A DNA stretch of 64,000 bases from Thysanoteuthis rhombus (Eukaryota; Mollusca; Cephalopoda; Oegopsida; Thysanoteuthidae), in the NCBI GenBank assembly GCA_963457665.1, contig OY735231.1:35380837-35444836 (forward strand). The letters are read 5' to 3'. Below, piece after piece: positions 55,967 to 64,000 of the stretch. Both the position numbers and the translations under genes were made by a program. How positions within the stretch are numbered: the stretch's first letter is position 1; every line of letters starts with the position of its first letter. Under the pieces are notes generated by a model. It was not told where the DNA came from and made no database searches. It worked only from the letters and a program-made list of their open reading frames with translations.

Positions 55967-56958
55967 ATTAATGCTAAAGCCAAAAAAAAAAACTCTTCAA
56001 ATTCAAATGGAGCAGATGTAAACATATGAGAATTTTGAAAAATTCCTTCACCTGCACTGTGTATGTCATTTCAAAGATTCATTTTTGAATTTAATTTTAA
56101 ATCTTCCCACCAATTATTTACTACAGTCAATTTTTTCATGTTCTGTCACTGAATGGTGCAGATTCTTTTTGTAGGTGTTCCATCAGCATTAATTAAGGGA
56201 TCAGAGAGTTTTCACCTGCCAGGTATAATTAGTCATCATCTATACTTTCAAAGTTCTGGGAATTGAACAACGTGCCTTTTGATGCCGTATCAACTAATTT
56301 AAACCCTTAGCTATCACTCAGTCATTCTGAGACCGTGGTACGAAAAGTATCTGTTTGACTTAATTACTTGTCTGTATCATGACGCGTGATATATAAGTAT
56401 TAATGGGCCTGAATTGATCAAACATTGCTTTAATGAAAATGAAAAATAAGAGCTTCCTAGTTTGTGGACAAAGTGAAAATAATTTCTGCAAAACTGTCCT
56501 CGACTTGTGACGAATTCGGACTGAAAGCAAATACAAATTAAACTAGAATATTCTCAAAGTTAAAAGAGAACCTACAAAATCCAAACATTGGGTCAACAGA
56601 GACTCTTCTGAAAGTTGTATTATTTGTTTTAAAACTACTAATTTAGTCGAATGCTAACTGGGCGACACCATCTGTTCAAGAATTTGCGAATATATCTTTT
56701 TTTTAAAACAACAGAAATGATTCCGTGTACTGGTTGATATACCTATTTTATGAATTTTTATCGTCACTTTTTTTATAATTGTATCTTTCGTGTATTTCTA
56801 GTGCAGGTACAGTGAGTGTTATAAGTTTGAGTTATGCAAAGTTTTTATTCTAAGAAATTTATGATAACATTAGGTTAAATAAGTGGTGAGAGTCTGTAAA
56901 TGGAATTTACATATTCATCAACATACACACAAACTAGTTTACCGTGCTGTAATAAGAT
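55967..56958. other. No gene recognised
   Basis: AT-rich sequence leading into the satellite array. No coding or RNA feature identified. Confidence 0.45.
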
Positions 56959-59443
56959 ATATAGATGCACATTGCATTTTATATACGTTGATAATAGAGA
57001 TGTGCATTGAAATGAGCTAGGACAATAGCTCTCAATACACATTGCATTTTATACACGTGTGTGTTGGAGATTTGCATTGTAGTGAGCTTGGACAATAGCT
57101 TTGTATGCACATTACATTTTATATATGTGGATAATAATGATTTGCATTAAAGTGAGCTTGGAGAATATAGCTTTTAAATCATATTGTATTTTATACACGT
57201 GTGTGTTGGAGATTTGCATTGTAGTGAGCTTGGACAATAACTTTGTATGCACATTACATTTTATATATGTGGATAATAATGATTTGCATTAAAGTGAGCT
57301 TGGAGAATATAGCTTTCAAATCATATTGTATTTTATACACGTGTGTGTTGGAGATTTGCATTGTAGTGAGCTTGGACAATAGCTTTGTATGCACATTACA
57401 TTTTATATATGTGGATAATAATGATTTGCATTAAAGTGAGCTTGGAGAATATAGCTTTCAAATCATATTGTATTTTATACACGTGTGTGTTGGAGATTTG
57501 CATTGTAGTGAGCTTGGACAATAGCTTTGTATGCACATTACATTCTATATATGTGGATAATAATGATTTGCATTAAAGTGAGCTTGGAGAATATAGCTTT
57601 CAAATCATATTGTATTTTATACACGTGTGTGTTGGAGATTTGCATTGTAGTGAGCTTGGACAATAGCTTTGTATGCACATTACATTTTATATATGTGGAT
57701 AATAGAGATTTGCATTAAAGTGAGCTTGGAGAATATAGCTTTTAAATCATATTGTATTTTATACACGTGTGTGTTGGAGATTTGCATTGTAGTGAGCTTG
57801 GACGATAGCTTTGTATGCACATTACATTTTATATATGTGGATAATAATGATTTGCATTAAAGTGAGCTTGGAGAATATAGCTTTCAAATCATATTGTATT
57901 TTATACACGTGTGTGTTGGAGATTTGCATTGTAGTGAGCTTGGACAATAGCTTTGTATGCACATTACATTTTATATATGTGGATAATAATGATTTGCATT
58001 AAAGTGAGCTTGGAGAATATAGCTTTCAAATCATATTGTATTTTATACACGTGTGTGTTGGAGATTTGCATTGTAGTGAGCTTGGACAATAGCTTTGTAT
58101 GCACATTACATTTTATATATGTGGATAATAATGATTTGCATTAAAGTGAGCTTGGAGAATATAGCTTTCAAATCATATTGTATTTTATACACGTGTGTGT
58201 TGGAGATTTGCATTGTAGTGAGCTTGGACAATAGCTTTGTATGCACATTACATTCTATATATGTGGATAATAATGATTTGCATTAAAGTGAGCTTGGAGA
58301 ATATAGCTTTCAAATCATATTGTATTTTATACACGTGTGTGTTGGAGATTTGCATTGTAGTGAGCTTGGACAATAGCTTTGTATGCACATTACATTTTAT
58401 ATATGTGGATAATAATGATTTGCATTAAAGTGAGCTTGGAGAATATAGCTTTTAAATCATATTGTATTTTATACACGTGTGTGTTGGAGATTTGCATTGT
58501 AGTGAGCTTGGACGATAGCTTTGTATGCACATTACATTTTATATATGTGGATAATAATGATTTGCATTAAAGTGAGCTTGGAGAATATAGCTTTCAAATC
58601 ATATTGTATTTTATACACGTGTGTGTTGGAGATTTGCATTGTAGTGAGCTTGGACAATAGCTTTGTATGCACATTACATTTTATATATGTGGATAATAAT
58701 GATTTGCATTAAAGTGAGCTTGGAGAATATAGCTTTCAAATCATATTGTATTTTATACACGTGTGTGTTGGAGATTTGCATTGTAGTGAGCTTGGACAAT
58801 AGCTTTGTATGCACATTACATTTTATATATGTGGATAATAATGATTTGCATTAAAGTGAGCTTGGAGAATATAGCTTTCAAATCATATTGTATTTTATAC
58901 ACGTGTGTGTTGGAGATTTGCATTGTAGTGAGCTTGGACAATAGCTTTGTATGCACATTACATTTTATATATGTGGATAATAATGATTTGCATTAAAGTG
59001 AGCTTGGAGAATATAGCTTTCAAATCATATTGTATTTTATACACGTGTGTGTTGGAGATTTGCATTGTAGTGAGCTTGGACAATAGCTTTGTATGCACAT
59101 TACATTTTATATATGTGGATAATAATGATTTGCATTAAAGTGAGCTTGGAGAATATAGCTTTCAAATCATATTGTATTTTATACACGTGTGTGTTGGAGA
59201 TTTGCATTGTAGTGAGCTTGGACAATAGCTTTGTATGCACATTACATTTTATATATGTGGATAATAATGATTTGCATTAAAGTGAGCTTGGAGAATATAG
59301 CTTTCAAATCATATTGTATTTTATACACGTGTGTGTTGGAGATTTGCATTGTAGTGAGCTTGGACAATAGCTATGTATGCACATTGCAGTTGATGTACGT
59401 GGATAACAGAGATTTGCATCATAATGAGCTTGGCCAATAGCTC
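56959..59443 (+). repeat. 142-bp satellite built of two 71-bp halves, each with an octamer motif
   Basis: Seventeen 142-bp units plus a final half unit. Sixteen units from 57101 are spaced exactly 142 apart with almost no substitutions; the first unit and the last half are diverged edge copies. Each unit is a dimer of a half with GTATGCACATTACATTTTAT and a half with ATCATATTGTATTTTATACA, sharing ATTTGCAT and AGTGAGCTTGGA. The unit length is not a multiple of three, so the 63-aa frames it contains cannot form a continuous repeat protein. Confidence 0.97.
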
Positions 59444-59849
59444 TCTGTTGACTAAAAGACAGAGTTTTAAAAACAGTCTTGTTTTTATTTTTAGTACATT
59501 TTGTTGTTTTTTTTAAAAATAAAAAATTGAATGGAACTATTCTACTACTTTTATACTTCGGCGGTTGCATGAATGGAATTCTCTTTTACTATGTCACAAT
59601 ATCAATCACAGAATACATCTGCACTTTGGTGATAATCATTCTCGTGTATTTTATTTCTGTTTCAATGACTTGTTAATGATATCAATCATTTACTTTTCAT
59701 ACGTTAATACCGTCAGCTCAAGTTATTACAGTGAGTGGCATGTAGATCAACATTGGATATGTAAAATGTAGATATGCGTGGTAGCGAAATGCTTATAAGA
59801 AGAATGTGATCGGCTTTCTGAGTTCGAATCTTGTCTAAGGCTCATCATT
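59444..59849. other. No gene recognised
   Basis: Unassigned sequence between the satellite and RTE fragments; the short frames at 59479-59771 lack support. Confidence 0.4.
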
Positions 59850-60100
59850 ATCATCATCTGCAGCAGCAGCAGCAGCTTTTAAAAGTCCGTCGTTGGCCAT
59901 AAACCTTTCCGAAGATTCGCAAAATCTGTTCATGACAGATTTCCTGAACCTGTCTAAATTGTCACCTAAATCGTCGTCCTATTTTCCGCCGGTCAAAAAT
60001 CTGCCTGTTACTGGGGATTCATTTTGGGAATCGTAATGTCAAGCAGTTGTCTGACATTCTTGCTACGCAGCCAGTCCATTGTCATTCGGGTTTTTCTTCC
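59850..60100 (-). mobile_element. RTE-type LINE 3' fragment, old
   Basis: The plus strand begins CATCATCTGCAGCAGCAGCAGC and follows the reverse complement of the family tail (AAAGTCCGTCGTTGGCCATA, CCATTGTCATTCGGGTTTTT) with heavy divergence. It faces the plus-strand copy at 60200. Confidence 0.65.
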
Positions 60101-60199
60101 CCAGCTCTTATATATTTTGGAAAGTAATGAATTTACATATCTACTCTCTATCAGATATTCAGATATCTTGAGAGAAATGTCTTGTGTCTCGCATTAGAA

Positions 60200-60732
60200 C
60201 ATAACTGTCGAGATAGAAGATGCAAAACTCGGCAAGGTAGACCACTATATCTATCTAGGACGACAAATCTCGACGAGATCCTCAAAAGAGGAGGAAATCA
60301 AGCGAAGAATCACTTTGGGATGGCAAGCTCTCGGCAGAGCAAGCTCAACTTTCAAAAACCAGATGATCCCAATAATCCTAAAAAGAAGAGTATACAACCA
60401 ATGCATTCTCCCGATAGTCACTTATGGGGCTGAAACTTAGAAGCTAACCAAGAGACAGACCTACAAACTGAGAAGTATGCAACGTGCACATGAGAAAATT
60501 ATGCTCAACCTTACGTGGGGAGATCACAAGACAGCACAGTATATAAGGAAGAAAACAGGTGTCTGTGACATCATAGAAACTATTAAAAACTCAAATGGCA
60601 ATGGGCAGGCCATGTTGCAAGAATGAAAAACTGGCTCCACGACGCCCATGAGAGAGAATTGTGGTGAATCCTGGGGAAGGTCTGCGTCGAACGACGGACG
60701 TTAATAGACTGATGATGATGATGATGATCATA
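60200..60732 (+). mobile_element. RTE-type LINE 3' fragment
   Basis: The plus strand encodes RRCKTRQGRPLYLSRTTNLD, EEEIKRRITLGWQALGRASS-like and TFKNQMIPIILKRRVYNQCI pieces in two frames. The tail phrase GGGGAAGGTCTGCGTCGAACGACGGACG and a GAT run follow. Confidence 0.85.
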
Positions 60733-61784
60733 ATGATGATTGAGTCCTTGGGTAAACACTCTCCCTTAACTACTTTACTGCCAGGTGGTGAAAAGCTGTT
60801 ACACTCGTTCCCAACTCTGAAAGGGGCCAGGCGTATAGACAATTATACGTACATAAACTATGGATTAATTTACAATTATGCAGTGTTTATAACGCCCCAA
60901 ATAGCACTTGCCCGTATTGTTATTTCTTTATTTACAAGCTTTCACTTGGTCTGGCACATGGCCAGGAGCTTCTTTGTTTAATTAATCAATTACCTCCCCG
61001 CAGGGGGCAGAATGTGGTTCTAGATTAGTTTTCATTGTTGAGGGGGGCACATGCGTACGCGAGGGCGGCAATTGTTTACAATACTTTATTTTTCCGAGAG
61101 GTCACCCAATTATGTTCTGACCAGGTTCGACGATGCTCAACTTGAGTGATAAAATCGTGGACAATTCCTATCAGTGAATCAACTGTAAGCTGCTCGGCCT
61201 TGTTTTTGTTCCATTATAATAAGAAGATAAACCAATGCTTGCATATATTGAAATATCAACCTTGCTCCATCCATCTATCTATTTATGATTACTGAATTCA
61301 TTTTATATCTTATCTGAAAGATATTTATAAAAGTTAACAGTCTATGTCTTTCGCTTTTCATCATTTATACAAGCAGATAATCTTTAAAAAAAAATGCTGA
61401 CTCAATTCTGTTCTCACTTATTAGACTACTTGTTCAAGTCACGTTACATAAAACATCTTTTTAATCGCAGTGCGATCGGCGATCAGTCACAGTGATGACA
61501 TAATATGCAAAAACAAGTGTGATGTTTACTTTCTTATGACGAAAACGTGAGTTGATTGACTTTATTCCCATGGTATAACTTCTGGGATGTCTTCGAACTG
61601 ATAGCCCGTGTCTTGTGCGTCTTGGTTTTTAAGTTGGAGTCGATGATATGAATACCATAGCCAGTTGATTTACTTAATTTGCAATTATCTTCATATGATT
61701 GTATGTGACTGACACATATTCAAATCCAAGATGCGAAAGACCCGAGCCATCAGTTCAAAGACTCCTTAGAGGTTATTCCATGGG
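60733..61784. other. No gene recognised
   Basis: Mixed sequence without coding evidence; the plus frame across 60661-60981 is partly RTE tail and partly unassigned. Confidence 0.4.
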
Positions 61785-62995
61785 AGAGGAAGCACTCCAT
61801 CCAAGAATGAAAAAAAAAAAGGAAAAGAAACTGGACCAGATAACACCTCTATCAACTTAGTCGGAAAAGCTGGTAAAGTCATCACAAGAAAATTAGCCCA
61901 GCTAATCAATGAATATCCCAAACAGAGTAAGGTCCTGGACGATTGGAACACCGAAATCATCATGCTAGTATATAAAAAGAGGAACCCAATGGATCTAAGT
62001 AACTACAGACCAATCACCATCTCAAGTACATGTACAGACCTTTTACCGAAGTGATCACTTACCAAATCGCCCAAACGCTGTATGAAAACTATGGAAACTG
62101 GCTGGTTTCCGGAGTTACTCGACCATTTACCATCTCCAGTTACTGAATCAACGAGTAGTGAACACAGAAGAATACAGGCCATTGCCTGAAAGTAGACTAC
62201 GAAAGTCATCGACACTATCATACTAAGGACAGACCCTGTCTATGTCAGAGTTCTACAACATATGTACCGACTAAGTGATTCCTTTGTTGAGCTACATGAA
62301 GACTCGGGGGTCCTCCCGGTTAAGAAAAAAAGTATTGAGGAAAAGTGACACCACTTCACTCAAACTCTTCACAGCTCGACTAGCAATGATCTTCCAAAAT
62401 TTATACTGGAATCAGAATTGATGGCAAATAAGTAAATTATCCTGGATTTGCTGAGGATGTCATTCTCTTTGCTGAGAACTTTCATGAAATCCAGATGTTG
62501 TTAGACGAACTGAACAAAAGAAGCAAGAGAGTATGTCTTCACAAGAATTTTTAGTAAAACCAATGTCACATGCAATACACATGGTGAACACAAAGACAGA
62601 ACAATCAATAATCGTAAATGCAGAGCTGAAAAAGTAGACTACAACATCTACCTTAGACAGAGAATATCAATGAAACCCTTAAAAGAAAGAGAAATCAAAC
62701 GAGGAGTCCTCGGTTGACAAGATTTCGGCTGACAAAGCTTAACATTCCAGGACAAACAGTTTTGAAAAAGAGGATTTACAAACAAAGCGTCCTCTCAGTA
62801 GTCTCCTACGAACGTGGATGCCCAGATATATGCGAAATTGTAGCTGACAAAAAGTAAGACGGCATGACTAGTTCAAGAGATGTTTGCGCAGCAGCGTCTA
62901 AAATCAAGGTGTTTGTAGATCTTGGGGAAGATATATGACCAACGACGGACATTAAAAGGATGGTGATGATGGTGATGATGATGATGATGATGACT
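61785..62995 (+). mobile_element. RTE-type LINE, longest copy, with reverse-transcriptase core
   Basis: The plus strand reads ETGPDNTSINLVGKAGKVIT, then TEIIMLVYKKRNPMDLSNYR and PITISS (the RT motif 0/1 region of non-LTR elements). Later TGIRIDGK then NYPGFAEDVILFAENFHEIQ carries the catalytic box, but as FAED instead of the FADD or YADD form. EKVDYNIYLRQRISM and a GATGATG tail complete it. Stops and frameshifts are numerous and internal parts are missing. Confidence 0.85.
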
Positions 62996-64000
62996 TAGCA
63001 CTAGTTACTATGTTTGTGGTTGTATAGAACTACTTTCATTGAGACACAAACAAAGATTGTTTTTAACCACAGTTCAGTAATTCGGTGGGATTGGCTTACA
63101 CAACAATTCAAATGATGTAATCAAAAACCATTAACTTTTAAAGTATGACGTCTGTTAAGCTCTGTTGCATAATTTTGGCGTTTTACTACGTTTTACACTT
63201 CAATGACCTATCTATCTACAGTATGTCAGATTAATCCTACAAGTCGATATTTTCACAATGAATTGGCATTAACCAATCGATGTTGGTAAAATATTGAAGA
63301 AACAGCTGTATTCATTAGAACAGTGCCTCCTATTTATATAATATCTATTTTCATCAGAAATATCAACAACTTGCTTTGGGGTGTTTGGTTTTATTATGAA
63401 AACAAACTAAGGGTAACTTAATGTTTTATTCATAAATGAGTTCAAATGATGTAGGCCAGAGAATCTTATATTTGGTCAATCCAATATCCCACATAACTGA
63501 ATATATTATTTCATGATTTTACATGTTATTATGGGATTTTGGCTCTCTATAATCTTCATCAATCCTTCATCCTTTGATTTTGTTAACGTCCCTACTTTTT
63601 CAGCTTTAACATTATTTGCAGTAGTTTTTATCGCTTCCCATAGATCTTCATTGCTTGAATATTATTTTCCAATGTCGTATTCAATGGTGTGATAATTCGC
63701 TATTGTATTAATATTGGTAGAGTCTGGGGTTTATTCCTTTAATTTGGTGCGTTTGAAACCTTTTTCTGGCAAGGTAGACGATAGTCAACTTTGCAGAACC
63801 TAAGAAGCATTGTTCTGTATGAATACACTTATTAGATTAAATCTTCCTAGTTGTAACCTTTATCACTGAATAAAATGTCTTGTCCAAGAACTTATAACAC
63901 TTCTCTGCTTTTATTTTATACTATCATCTGTTTCAAAACGGCGTATAATTTTACTGCCTCCAATTCTGTCCCGAACGTTATTTCACTCCATATTGTCTCC
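62996..64000. other. No gene recognised
   Basis: AT-rich non-coding sequence to the window end. Confidence 0.45.

Noticed and set aside
57101-59440. Sixteen overlapping 63-aa open frames, almost identical (MYAHYILYMWII start)
   Set aside because: They are translations of a 142-bp satellite. 142 is not divisible by three, each frame ends once per unit, and there is no start context or splice structure, so no repeat protein is possible.
56959-59443. Array of regular repeats resembling a CRISPR array
   Set aside because: The whole unit is repeated with no variable spacers, and the sequence is animal nuclear DNA.

Overview
This is animal nuclear DNA: AT-rich, with GT-AG introns, many (TA)n and (CA)n microsatellites, and decayed non-LTR and Penelope-like retroelements. 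The mix of RTE-type, R4/Dong-type and Penelope-like elements plus tRNA-derived SINE heads suits a marine invertebrate. I would guess a mollusc, perhaps a cephalopod, but no single feature proves it.

Only two convincing host genes are present. They are paralogues, both on the minus strand, one behind the other. Gene A (exons from 26512 down to 3763) and gene B (exons from 53765 down to 40924) each start downstream of a TATA box with a 15-codon signal-peptide exon. Each encodes a secreted protein with two von Willebrand factor A (VWA) domains followed by a third, degenerate VWA-like domain that ends the protein. I assembled the exons by eye from splice sites. The coding sums are 1812 nt (603 aa) for A and 1950 nt (649 aa) for B, both multiples of three, with matching intron phases and exon sizes (152 and 439 nt recur). 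In gene A the two VWA units come from a recent tandem duplication (about 9240-12285 and 12745-15040). Its introns are still nearly identical while parts of the exons have diverged strongly, and one copy has lost two MIDAS metal-binding residues. Gene B has intact MIDAS motifs in both VWA domains and a Thr/Ser/Pro-rich linker exon between them.

The rest is repeats. RTE-type LINE 3' fragments ending in (TGA)n/(GAT)n occur more than a dozen times, the longest at 61785-62995. R4/Dong-like LINE pieces (CCHC finger plus restriction-like endonuclease) are joined to (TAA)n tracts at 27.8-30 kb and 49.5-53 kb. Two Penelope-like elements with GIY-YIG endonuclease remains lie at 18.3-19.7 kb and 33.9-36 kb, the second split by an RTE insertion. 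A family of short repeats bounded by (TA)n carries minimal type I hammerhead ribozymes. One copy (30101-30142) has an intact catalytic core and the others show decay and compensatory stem changes. A second hammerhead type, at 54124-54168, is almost intact.

From 56959 to 59443 lies a very homogeneous 142-bp satellite. It is built of two related 71-bp halves, each holding a perfect octamer motif (ATTTGCAT), about 34 copies in all, and it shows a 710-bp higher-order repeat. The flanks (1-3.7 kb, 63-64 kb) hold no gene that I can recognise.
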